DNA from: Acidobacteriota bacterium
Lineage (GTDB): Bacteria > Acidobacteriota > Terriglobia > Terriglobales > Acidobacteriaceae
NCBI GenBank assembly: GCA_021802085.1
Contig: JAKAAZ010000002.1
Span: 1-35,663 of the forward strand
Length of the DNA stretch: 35,663 nucleotides
Direction: 5' to 3'
Shown: piece after piece, positions 8,952-17,409 of the stretch
Position numbering within the stretch: position 1 is the first letter of the stretch
Layout: each line of letters begins with the position of its first letter
Notes under the pieces: generated by a model
The model's input: the letters and a program-made list of their open reading frames with translations, nothing else
Databases searched by the model: none
What the model was told of the DNA's origin: nothing
Translations under genes and position numbers: made by a program

Positions 8952-9977
8952 TTACGGGTGCGGCAATTCTATTTGTGCCGTAGGCGTCGTGGCGGGCATT
9001 TGTAAGAGCCAGTCGACCGCATCGGTAAATTTCCAGTTCTTAGGCACGGAGTGGTAGTCGGTAGCGGTTTCATCCACTACGATGTTCAATGGCTTCAGTA
9101 TGAGCGCTCTGCCCACCAGGTTCAAATTGAGATGCGCTAACTGCCAGCCGCACTCTGGCGTCCGTGTCTGCTCGATGCTGATTGTTCCTCCTGGGTAGAG
9201 AGTTCCCAGGATTCCCCAGCCATAATCCACAGTCCGGAAAAGGCGGCCTTCGATCTGAACCACGCGCAAATCCGTGGGATCGATCCATATTTCCCCTCGA
9301 ATTCCGGTCAAAATGCGAGATTCCAAAGTAGGCGGGGAAAAGTGAGGATTTGGGGTAAAGGTCAGCCGTATTGCAGGGCCGTTCGGCGTTTCGACCGATC
9401 CCGCAAACTGGTTGAGAAACGCGTCTGGAAGAACACGCATGATGCCGGCGAGTTGAGCCGCATCTTTCCGTTCGCTTCGGTTGCGGTGCTGCTGCGCCGC
9501 CGGATCGGAAGCGAGTTCGCGCAATCGTTCTATCTCCGCTTGTGTCTGCGCGGCGGACAAGGGCTGGTTGCGGATGGCGACCAGGCGAGCCACCCCCCCG
9601 TCGCTGGTTTCCACGATTTCTTTGGTCGTGTCGAGATTCCTGGTTTTCTTTCGGAACAGGTATCGGACTGGCGGGCGATGGCCGTAGGAATTGTTGAATT
9701 CATTTTCCACCGCTGCCCGCACCAGCGCGTGCGGATCGGATTGCGCCAGACTCCACGCGGAAGTGGGCGTGGCCTTCGCCGAGGAATCGGATGAGGCCCT
9801 TGCAGATGGAAGGAAAGACAGCGCCAACACGAAGAAAAGCGCCCAGGGGAGACGGCGCGAGGGCAGAGGGGGCAGGATGTGCTGGAATCCGCAGCCGCGC
9901 AGCTTGAGACGAAGGAACCGCAGCCTGGCAACGGGTATTGGGCCGGCTTTACTGCAATCGCCAATCCTCAAGCGCAA
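8952..9977 (-). CDS. Hypothetical secreted protein
   Basis: Long ORF with an internal signal-peptide-like segment (LPWALFFVLALSFLPSARASS) and a plausible outer-membrane/periplasmic beta-rich C-terminus. True start may be downstream of 9977. Confidence 0.65.
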   Translation of the reverse strand: MRLRIGDCSKAGPIPVARLRFLRLKLRGCGFQHILPPLPSRRLPWALFFVLALSFLPSARASSDSSAKATPTSAWSLAQSDPHALVRAAVENEFNNSYGHRPPVRYLFRKKTRNLDTTKEIVETSDGGVARLVAIRNQPLSAAQTQAEIERLRELASDPAAQQHRNRSERKDAAQLAGIMRVLPDAFLNQFAGSVETPNGPAIRLTFTPNPHFSPPTLESRILTGIRGEIWIDPTDLRVVQIEGRLFRTVDYGWGILGTLYPGGTISIEQTRTPECGWQLAHLNLNLVGRALILKPLNIVVDETATDYHSVPKNWKFTDAVDWLLQMPATTPTAQIELPHP

Positions 9978-10136
9978 ATGTCACCTCAGTTTCCTGACAG
10001 TTTACGATATACATTGGAAGCACACGGACCGTGAACTCTTGCATCCATCGCGATTCAAGATCGGCATATCGCGTATCCCGGATGTTGAGATGCAAACGGA
10101 TTGCGATTGCGGATGTGAAATGGAGATGACGTCAAG

Positions 10137-10790
10137 ATGAGCCCATTGTTTCAACGCGACGCCGGGCATAAAGAGCAACGCAATCACGCCCGCAAGCCTG
10201 CGGCTGGTCGCGTCCCTCGGCACTCCAGCGGTTGGATGAAGATCCTGGGCCGCCTGAAGGCGGAGCAAGGCCTGCGTGTACTGGACATCGGACCTACCTC
10301 TCCCACCAACATCAATTTTTTGACCGGGCTGGGTCACAGCGTTTACATGGCGGATCTGGTGGAAGAAGCCATCAAGCCGGAATGGTTGTTGCCAGTGGAG
10401 GAGAATGAAGCACAGAGGTACGACGTAGACGGGTTTCTTGCGCAGCACATGGATTTTGGCGGCCGCAAATTTGACGTTGTTCTTCTTTGGGATGCTCTGG
10501 ACTATATGCCGAGTCCACTGGCAGATGCAGTCCTGAGGAAATTGAAAGCTGTAATGAACGAGAGTGGGCAAGTCCTGGCGTTTTTTCATTCCCGTATGAC
10601 CGGGCCCGAGACAATTTTTTACCGTTACCACGTGGTGGACGGCGATATGGTTGAGACGCAGGAAGGTCCCGTCCATCCCATCCTAAGGAACTATCAAAAC
10701 CGCCAGATTGAGATCCTGTTGCAAGACCTGGGATCGTGCCGGTTTTTGCTGGCGAAAGATAACACCCGCGAGGTCATCGTCACCCGTTGA
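10137..10790 (+). CDS. SAM-dependent methyltransferase-like protein
   Basis: LRVLDIGPTSPTNINFLTGLGHSVYMADL (degenerate motif I), FDVVLLWDALDYM (motif IV-like), VLRKLKAVMNESGQVLAFFHS. Confidence 0.7.
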   Translation: MSPLFQRDAGHKEQRNHARKPAAGRVPRHSSGWMKILGRLKAEQGLRVLDIGPTSPTNINFLTGLGHSVYMADLVEEAIKPEWLLPVEENEAQRYDVDGFLAQHMDFGGRKFDVVLLWDALDYMPSPLADAVLRKLKAVMNESGQVLAFFHSRMTGPETIFYRYHVVDGDMVETQEGPVHPILRNYQNRQIEILLQDLGSCRFLLAKDNTREVIVTR

Positions 10791-10853
10791 CGACGCGTGG
10801 AGGGGCTTTTAAGCCATTCGTGAAGCAGGACTTCGAGCCAATACAATGAGGAT

Positions 10854-11909
10854 ATGAACAGTTCGCTTGTGGTCGATGTGGCCATTGCCGGCGGAGGCAT
10901 TATTGGATTGTCGCTGGCGTTGGAATTGCGGCAGCGTGGACTCTCGGTCGCGGTGATGGAGCGGGGGCACGCCATGAGCTCGGCTTCGTGGGCCGCGGGC
11001 GGAATGCTGGCGGTGAACGATCCGCAGAATCCTCTGAAACTATTGCCGCTCTGCATTCGCAGCTGGGCACTGTACCCGTCCTATTTGGCCCGCATTGAGG
11101 CGCTCTCTGGGCGGCCCGTCCCGCTGCGTACACAGCGGGCGCTGCAGGAGCAAAAGCCCGAGGGCGGGCTTGGGGGAACAGCGACAGCCGCGGAAATCGC
11201 AGAGCTTGCGCCTGGGCTGGATCCGGGCGGTCACAGCTTCGCATGGCTGGACGAAGGCAGCATCGATCCAAACGATCTCCGCGAGGCGCTGCCAGCGGCC
11301 GTCCGAGCGGCTGGCGGAACGTTGCTGGAAGAAACAGAAGTGCTGAGTGTCGAGACCACGGGCCGCGGAATCGTGGTGGAAACGCTGCGGGAGCGCATCT
11401 CCGCGGGAATGCTGGTGAATTGTTGCGGGGCCTGGGCGGGCGGGCGGCGGCTGGGTGGTGTACCGGTTGAGCCGGTCAAGGGCCAGATGGCCAATCTGCG
11501 GTGCGCGCCGGAACTGTTGCGTTGCGTGGTACGCACGGCGGGAGTGTATCTGGTGCCCCGCGGCGATGGCCGCGTGACCATTGGCGCCACGTTGGAACAC
11601 GCCGGTTTTGATGAGACGGTCGAATCCTCGCTTATCCGCCCGGTGATCGATGCGGCGCTTCGTCTGCTGCCGGAAGCCAGTCTTCCCTCGCCGCTGGACG
11701 CATGGGCCGGACTGCGTCCGGGCACGCCAGACGATTTACCCATCCTGGGCGCGGCGAAATTGGAGAACTGCTGGCACGCCACTGGACATTACCGGGACGG
11801 GATTCTGCTGGCCCCCGTGACCGCGCGCGTGATGGCGCAGGCGATGCTGGGAGAGACCCCCGACGTGTCGCTGGATGCCTTCAGTCCGGCGCGGTTTGGG
11901 TCAGACTGA
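10854..11909 (+). CDS. FAD-dependent amino acid oxidase (glycine oxidase ThiO-like)
   Basis: VDVAIAGGGIIGLSLALELRQRGLSVAVMERG Rossmann fingerprint; C-terminal WAGLRPGTPDDLPILG..GHYRDGILLAPVTA typical of ThiO/DAO. Confidence 0.87.
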   Translation: MNSSLVVDVAIAGGGIIGLSLALELRQRGLSVAVMERGHAMSSASWAAGGMLAVNDPQNPLKLLPLCIRSWALYPSYLARIEALSGRPVPLRTQRALQEQKPEGGLGGTATAAEIAELAPGLDPGGHSFAWLDEGSIDPNDLREALPAAVRAAGGTLLEETEVLSVETTGRGIVVETLRERISAGMLVNCCGAWAGGRRLGGVPVEPVKGQMANLRCAPELLRCVVRTAGVYLVPRGDGRVTIGATLEHAGFDETVESSLIRPVIDAALRLLPEASLPSPLDAWAGLRPGTPDDLPILGAAKLENCWHATGHYRDGILLAPVTARVMAQAMLGETPDVSLDAFSPARFGSD

Positions 11910-11949
11910 GCAGTTTTCCGGTTCAGGTGAAATATCCCGCGGCGATCCA

Positions 11950-13356
11950 TCACCTTCTTTTGGTCGAGACAACGACGCCATCGCGAGGCCGTAGAGAAAT
12001 TTGGGCGCTCAATGGAAGTTCCTTCGGAGCCGAACCGGGAAACCCCAGCCGCCAATTGCGGACCACACTGGCAAGCACCAGCACGGCCTCCATCCAGGCA
12101 AAGTTTTCTCCAATGCAAATTCGCGAACCGGCGCCGAAAGGGAAGTAGGCGTTGCGAGGGCGTTCCGTGACAGCTCTGGGTAGAAAACGATCGGGGTCGA
12201 AGCGCATGGGTTCCGGAAACCAGCGGGAGTCGCGGTGAATGGCAATTTGCGGGACCAGCAGCAAGGATCCAGCAGGAATCGCCAGGCCACGATAGGTATA
12301 GGAAACGGCCGCAGAGCGTGCTGTGACCCATACCGGCGGATAGATCCGCAGGGCCTCCGCGACGACCCGCTGGGCGTATGGAAGACGTTCATAAATTTCC
12401 GCAGCGCTTTGTTGCCGGCGCGATGCAGTGCCTCGGAGGACCTCAGACACTTCGGCAAAGACACGCTCCTGCGCATCCGCATGTTGAGCCATGAGATAGA
12501 AAATAAAGCTCAACCCATTCGCCGTCGTTTCATGCCCTGCCAGCAGCAGTGTAAGGCACTCGTCTCGTATCTGCCGGTCAGTCATCCCGCCGGTTCCACC
12601 TTCCGCATCCTGGCTGGACAGAAACATGGATAGCAGATCGCCATGGTCACGTCCGGATCTTCTGCGATCGGCGATCATCGCATAGATAAGAGCATCCAGT
12701 TTCTTCTGGGATTTCTGGATACGACCTAGAAAGCCGAAGGGAATTTTCAGCAGCAGGTGAGGAAATGGCAAGAATGCCAGCGGAAGAAATCCCATAAAGG
12801 CAGTTACGGAGTCGGAGATGGTTTTGACTTCCGATTCCACATCGCTATCGAACAGACATTTTCCCGTAATGCGCAAGGTCAGCTCAAGCATGGAGCGATG
12901 GATATCGAAGGTGGCCTCGCTCGGCCATCGTGTTGTCATCTCGTCGGCAAACTGCAGCATAGTTTCTGCATAAGCCGCGATTCTCTGGCGATGAAATGCA
13001 TGCTGGACCAATCTTCGCTGGCGCATATGGGCGGGTTCTTCGCTGGTCAGCAGCCCTTCTCCCAGCACAAATTTCGCGCGCTGCATCACGATGCCGCGGT
13101 GCTGCATGGCAGCGTCGCGGACCAAGACTTCCTGCACCATGTCGGGACGATTGAACTGAAAGACATGGCGTCCGAAAGCTTTGTAGTGGACGAGGTCTCC
13201 ATAGACTTGGGCATTTCTCTGGAGAAACTCATGCGTGCTCAGGCGCAGCAATCCAGGGTTGCGCATTCGGTTCCAGGTACTGGGGCCGGGAGGGTAACGG
13301 GTGCTGGCAGTCACGGTCAAAGGAAGAAGTTCGCCTTTCGAGCGGAATTTTGACAT
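11950..13356 (-). CDS. Cytochrome P450
   Basis: I-helix AGHETTANGLSF, ExxR EALRIYPPVW, heme ligand FPFGAGSRICIGENFAWMEA. Confidence 0.95.
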   Translation of the reverse strand: MSKFRSKGELLPLTVTASTRYPPGPSTWNRMRNPGLLRLSTHEFLQRNAQVYGDLVHYKAFGRHVFQFNRPDMVQEVLVRDAAMQHRGIVMQRAKFVLGEGLLTSEEPAHMRQRRLVQHAFHRQRIAAYAETMLQFADEMTTRWPSEATFDIHRSMLELTLRITGKCLFDSDVESEVKTISDSVTAFMGFLPLAFLPFPHLLLKIPFGFLGRIQKSQKKLDALIYAMIADRRRSGRDHGDLLSMFLSSQDAEGGTGGMTDRQIRDECLTLLLAGHETTANGLSFIFYLMAQHADAQERVFAEVSEVLRGTASRRQQSAAEIYERLPYAQRVVAEALRIYPPVWVTARSAAVSYTYRGLAIPAGSLLLVPQIAIHRDSRWFPEPMRFDPDRFLPRAVTERPRNAYFPFGAGSRICIGENFAWMEAVLVLASVVRNWRLGFPGSAPKELPLSAQISLRPRDGVVVSTKRR

Positions 13357-13432
13357 GCAGCCTTGCACTGAACGCTGCATCCGATTAGAAAGAAGTTTGT
13401 TTCAAATTCAAACTGTTAAGGAGAACAAAGCC

Positions 13433-14143
13433 ATGCCGCATTTTCATGGGATGACATTGCAGTGGTTAGGTCATGCCACCTTCTTTCTTGAAACTGCTCA
13501 AGGCACATCGATCTTGATCGATCCTTGGATCGAGTCGAATCCTTCGTGTCCCAAGGGATGGAAAGCTCCCGGGAAAATAGATCTTGTACTTTGCACCCAT
13601 GGCCATGGCGACCATATTGGAGACGCGTTGTCCATGGATCAACGGTATCACCCGACCTTCGTTGGAATCTATGAACTGACAGGCTGGCTGGCATCGCAAG
13701 GGGTGAAGAAGACCGTAGGGATGAATCTTGGAGGCTCATACCGTTTTCACGACGTCAACATCTGCATGGTGGAGGCCAAACACTCATCGAGCATAGAGGG
13801 CAAAGGAGCCGTGATTTATGCCGGAGTTGCCGCAGGGTATGTATTGCAAATCGAGGGTGAACCCGTGCTCTATCACTCCGGAGATACTGCGCTGTTCAGC
13901 GACATGAAACTTTTGCGGGAGCTATATGCGCCCGAGGTGGCCTGTCTGCCCATTGGCGACCACTTTACGATGGGGCCCAGGGCAGCCGCGCTTGCAGCGG
14001 AGTATGTGGGTGCGAGAGAAGTAATTCCCATGCATTATGGAACATTTCCGCAACTGACTGGAAGGCCGGAGGAATTGCGGCATCACCTGCAGGGAAAGGA
14101 AATCGAAGTAGTCGATTTGCAGCCAGGCGGAATTTTGCGGTAG
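13433..14143 (+). CDS. UPF0173-type metal-dependent hydrolase (metallo-beta-lactamase fold)
   Basis: MTLQWLGHATFFLE, LCTHGHGDHIGDA, YHSGDTALFSDM, LPIGDHFTMGPRAAA, VIPMHYGTFP. Confidence 0.92.
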   Translation: MPHFHGMTLQWLGHATFFLETAQGTSILIDPWIESNPSCPKGWKAPGKIDLVLCTHGHGDHIGDALSMDQRYHPTFVGIYELTGWLASQGVKKTVGMNLGGSYRFHDVNICMVEAKHSSSIEGKGAVIYAGVAAGYVLQIEGEPVLYHSGDTALFSDMKLLRELYAPEVACLPIGDHFTMGPRAAALAAEYVGAREVIPMHYGTFPQLTGRPEELRHHLQGKEIEVVDLQPGGILR

Positions 14144-14190
14144 GACTAGCGCTAAGCGGCGACGCGATAAGATTACAACACAAATACTCG

Positions 14191-14215
14191 CAAGGCGGCT
14201 CGTTGCGCCGCCTTG
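14191..14215. terminator. Convergent intrinsic terminator-like hairpin
   Basis: Perfect 9-bp stem CAAGGCGGC (14191-14199) / GCCGCCTTG (14207-14215), 7-nt loop, followed by gtttct; sits between two convergent genes. Confidence 0.7.
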
Positions 14216-14238
14216 GTTTCTCGAGCATTCATTGTGAC

Positions 14239-14532
14239 TTATTTCGTTCCTTGCTGCTTCCTGCGCTCTGCCCAGCGTTTCCGCATCGCATCGGCAATTC
14301 GTTTGCGTCCCTCAGGAGATAGGCGGCGCTTCCGTTTTGCGGATTTCTTGGGTGCAGCCACGGCAGCCACGTGAGTTACCGTTGCAGCCTTGGGACGCCC
14401 CGGGCCTCGCGTCGTTGGTTTTCCTGTCAATAGCGCACGAGCTTGTTGCAGTCGTGAAATCTCTGAATCAATTTCATGTACGAGTCTATTAAAATCCACA
14501 ATCCCTCCAATGTTCGATCCAATCTTGATCAA
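14239..14532 (-). CDS. Small basic AT-hook/histone-H1-like protein
   Basis: 97 aa; N-terminal helix VHEIDSEISRLQQARALLTG, AT-hook-like TTRGPGRPK, basic C-terminus KKSAKRKRRLSPEGRKRIADAMRKRWAERRKQQ. Confidence 0.75.
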   Translation of the reverse strand: MIKIGSNIGGIVDFNRLVHEIDSEISRLQQARALLTGKPTTRGPGRPKAATVTHVAAVAAPKKSAKRKRRLSPEGRKRIADAMRKRWAERRKQQGTK

Positions 14533-14665
14533 TGTTACTCCTGCGAATCCGCCATCTAGTTCGCGGAAGTAAATTACACTATAACATTCTCCAAATACGG
14601 GGACGCTAAGAAAAGTGGTATTTCGTGAAAGAATAGTCTACAGGTTAGTTTCCTGGGTAGAGGCA

Positions 14666-17062
14666 TCAGCGACTCTTGTCTGGCGAGTCGGTCTTTTCCT
14701 GAGATCCAGTTGTACCAACGTGGGTATCTATGGCGGGTATCAGGATCGGCGCGTGGTCTTGTTCCCCTGGAACAATCTGACTGTACTGCGACTGACTGCC
14801 GTCTCCCAGGGATCGGTGCAAACCCTGGATTATTTCCTGCTGGTTTAATTTGTACTCCATGGCGAGACGGCCGAGCGCATACGTGACAATGTCACTGTGA
14901 TGCAATTCGTGCATGGAAGCGTCACCGCGAAACTTCAGCCATAACTGATGGACTAACTCTACGTCCTGCGGTTGCAGGGCGGGCGCATGAGGTCCTATAT
15001 GGAAAAACTTCGCTGAACCATCCGGCATAATTACATAGAAAGTGAATTGCCGCTTGGGTTCCGGCAGGGCTTCCCATGCTTTGCCGGAATAGAAGGCCTG
15101 TTCTTCGGCCGTCATGCGGGTTGAAAGGCCGGCGACAACTGTTGCCGCTTCCAGGGAATTTGCCGTTTGCGCGATCGCCGCAAAAGGGTCGCCGGCGGGA
15201 ACTACCAGCAATGAGATATGGCGTCCGAAGCTTTCCGCAACCGCGACTGCCTGGGTAAAGATCATCTGCTCATGTTCAGTAAAGGCCAACTGCGAAGCGT
15301 CAATATATTCCGGACCGCCGGCTCCCATCAAACGGACCGTGAGTAAAACTACGTCCTGGCTCTCTTCGGAGCTGTGCGCAAGGGCCCAGCGGAGCGCTTT
15401 TGCGGCTCGGATATCCCTCATTGTGACAACAATGCAGCCGGGGCGGATTCGCAGATTCTCGCGGCTGACGGTGTCGTCATTTTCCAGTTGAAAGTGTTCT
15501 TTCATCTCCCGCGCGGTAGCGGCGTGCCGGCGGGCATTGTCCTTCTCGGAGAGGGTAAAGATGATATAGAAAGTGGCGGCAAAGGCAATGCCGCTGACGG
15601 TCGCCACCTCCTTGGTAAGCAGGTTGACGATTGCGGTGCTGAAAAGGACCAGAAAGACGGAGAATAAGCCGATGGGCAGTTCAGTGTTTCCAATCCGCAG
15701 ATTGATAGGTACTTTCCAGCCTCGCACGCCGCGGTAGCGATAGCGCAGTACGAGCATTGCCAACCCATTGAACGTAAAACTCCAGATAACGCCGAATGCA
15801 TAGGCTTCACCAATCACAATGATGTTGCCGCGGCTCAGTATGATCGTCGCAAGTTGCAGCACGGTCACAAGATTGACGATGCGGGTAGGAGTGCCGAATT
15901 TCCGTTGTGGCTTGCGGAACCAGTCATGCAGCACGCCATCTTCGGCCACCCGCATCAGCACACCGGTCGAGCCGATGATGGACGTATTGATGGCGCCCGC
16001 GAGGATAAGAAAACCCACAACCACGACGAAGATACGGAAGGCAACGCGAAGCGCGAGTGGTCCCACCATGTACATCGCAATCCCAGCGATCACATTGTCG
16101 CCGTAGATAGGCACACGGACGCGATCGGGAATCAACATGACGGCAAGCAGAGAGGCTCCGCCGGTGAAGATCAGGCTATAGATGGCAATGACGATGGCGG
16201 CGCGCTTCAGGTTCTTGAGCTTGGGATGCTGGATCTCGCGGTTGACCTGGGCAAGAGTTTCCTCGCCGCTCATGGCCAGCACGGTATGGCCAAAGGCCAT
16301 CAGAACGCCGAATAGTCCAAATGTCTTCGCCAGGCTGGTGTGTTCCAGGAAGCCAAATGAGCTGGGCGTAAAGTTGAAATTCGAAGGTATGGGCAGGGGC
16401 GGGAGATGTGCTCCCTTATAGAGGATCGAGAAGATGCCCCACACCATCATGATGAGTACCATCACGGTGGTGACTTTCATGACGTCGACGGCGCGCTTGC
16501 TCGACGCTTCAATTCCTTTGACGTTCAGCCACCAGTAGTAGACAGTGACGATGACAGCGAGAAAGGCAGCGGTGGAATTGACTGGCAACTGCACGGCCAC
16601 GCCGGGACTAGATAGAAGCGAACCTCCAAGAAGCTGATGCTCGGCGCAGAGACGCAAGAGTTCGTTGAGCAGGCCGACGATGTATTGACCGGCTGACACT
16701 CCCGAGACTGGGCCTGTCAGGATGTAGTCGAACATCAGCGCGGATACGCTGACCTTGGCGAAGGTGCCGCCGAGACCCTCTTTCACGATCCGGTAGACGC
16801 CGCCGCGGGTGAACATCGAACAGCTTTCCACGTAAACGGCGCGCACCGCGAACGAAAACAGCATGACGCCAAGTACGATCCAAGGCGCCGATTTGCCAAA
16901 ATCCTGTTCAGCGATCCCGACAGCATAAAACGCGGAAGACGCCAGGTCATTCAGAACAATTGCTGCCGCGCTCCAAAAGGAAATGAACGTCAGCATCACG
17001 GTGGACGCGACGACAATGCGTACCCGGTTCGGTGTGGGCGCGGAAACGGTCTGCTCTGGCAT
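14666..17062 (-). CDS. APC-superfamily permease with long C-terminal cytosolic USP-like region
   Basis: About 12 hydrophobic segments (FISFWSAAAIVL..., GPVSGVSAGQYIVGLL..., MAFGHTVLAMSGEETLAQVNREIQHPKLKNLKRA), then roughly 270 soluble residues including CIVVTMRDIRAAKALRWALAHSSEESQDVVLLTVRL. Confidence 0.88.
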   Translation of the reverse strand: MPEQTVSAPTPNRVRIVVASTVMLTFISFWSAAAIVLNDLASSAFYAVGIAEQDFGKSAPWIVLGVMLFSFAVRAVYVESCSMFTRGGVYRIVKEGLGGTFAKVSVSALMFDYILTGPVSGVSAGQYIVGLLNELLRLCAEHQLLGGSLLSSPGVAVQLPVNSTAAFLAVIVTVYYWWLNVKGIEASSKRAVDVMKVTTVMVLIMMVWGIFSILYKGAHLPPLPIPSNFNFTPSSFGFLEHTSLAKTFGLFGVLMAFGHTVLAMSGEETLAQVNREIQHPKLKNLKRAAIVIAIYSLIFTGGASLLAVMLIPDRVRVPIYGDNVIAGIAMYMVGPLALRVAFRIFVVVVGFLILAGAINTSIIGSTGVLMRVAEDGVLHDWFRKPQRKFGTPTRIVNLVTVLQLATIILSRGNIIVIGEAYAFGVIWSFTFNGLAMLVLRYRYRGVRGWKVPINLRIGNTELPIGLFSVFLVLFSTAIVNLLTKEVATVSGIAFAATFYIIFTLSEKDNARRHAATAREMKEHFQLENDDTVSRENLRIRPGCIVVTMRDIRAAKALRWALAHSSEESQDVVLLTVRLMGAGGPEYIDASQLAFTEHEQMIFTQAVAVAESFGRHISLLVVPAGDPFAAIAQTANSLEAATVVAGLSTRMTAEEQAFYSGKAWEALPEPKRQFTFYVIMPDGSAKFFHIGPHAPALQPQDVELVHQLWLKFRGDASMHELHHSDIVTYALGRLAMEYKLNQQEIIQGLHRSLGDGSQSQYSQIVPGEQDHAPILIPAIDTHVGTTGSQEKTDSPDKSR

Positions 17063-17217
17063 GGCCTCGTTACATCACAAAACAGCTGCAAAATGGGTGG
17101 ATACTTCGCCAGCTTTCATCAAGACATACACACCAATCATGCGTCGAGATACAAGGCCAGCGTCCCATCAAACGCGGAATTCCGTGGTCTTACAAAATGG
17201 ATATGAGCCAATGAAAC

Positions 17218-17349
17218 TTAATCGTTCCTGCTAAGGAGCTCATGCATGTCTTCCACGAAGCTGATGACAATCACAAAGGCTGAGCCGACGCCGCCGATCA
17301 GGAACATTCCGACCAGAACGTGATCCAGGGCCTTAAGAAAAATCTGCAT
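17218..17349 (-). CDS. 43-aa single-TM small protein (not in the supplied ORF track)
   Basis: Hand translation of complement(17218..17349): MQIFLKALDHVLVGMFLIGGVGSAFVIVISFVEDMHELLSRND*. One hydrophobic helix with an acidic C-terminus; same strand and upstream of the permease. Confidence 0.55.
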   Translation of the reverse strand: MQIFLKALDHVLVGMFLIGGVGSAFVIVISFVEDMHELLSRND

Positions 17350-17409
17350 TGCAAGAGTGTACTGCCGACTGCGTCGCGCGCGCACAATTTACGGCTATAA
17401 ATAATTTGT

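Noticed and set aside
10002-10676. 224-aa minus-strand ORF
   Set aside because: Antisense to the methyltransferase-like gene, with no recognisable domain; typical high-GC shadow ORF.
10791-10853. Possible TPP riboswitch upstream of the thiO-like gene
   Set aside because: The intergenic space is only about 60 nt and no THI-box CUGAGA-type core is present.
14245-14270. GCTGCTTCC resembling an SRP RNA core on the reverse strand
   Set aside because: It lies inside the small basic protein CDS and lacks the rest of the SRP domain.
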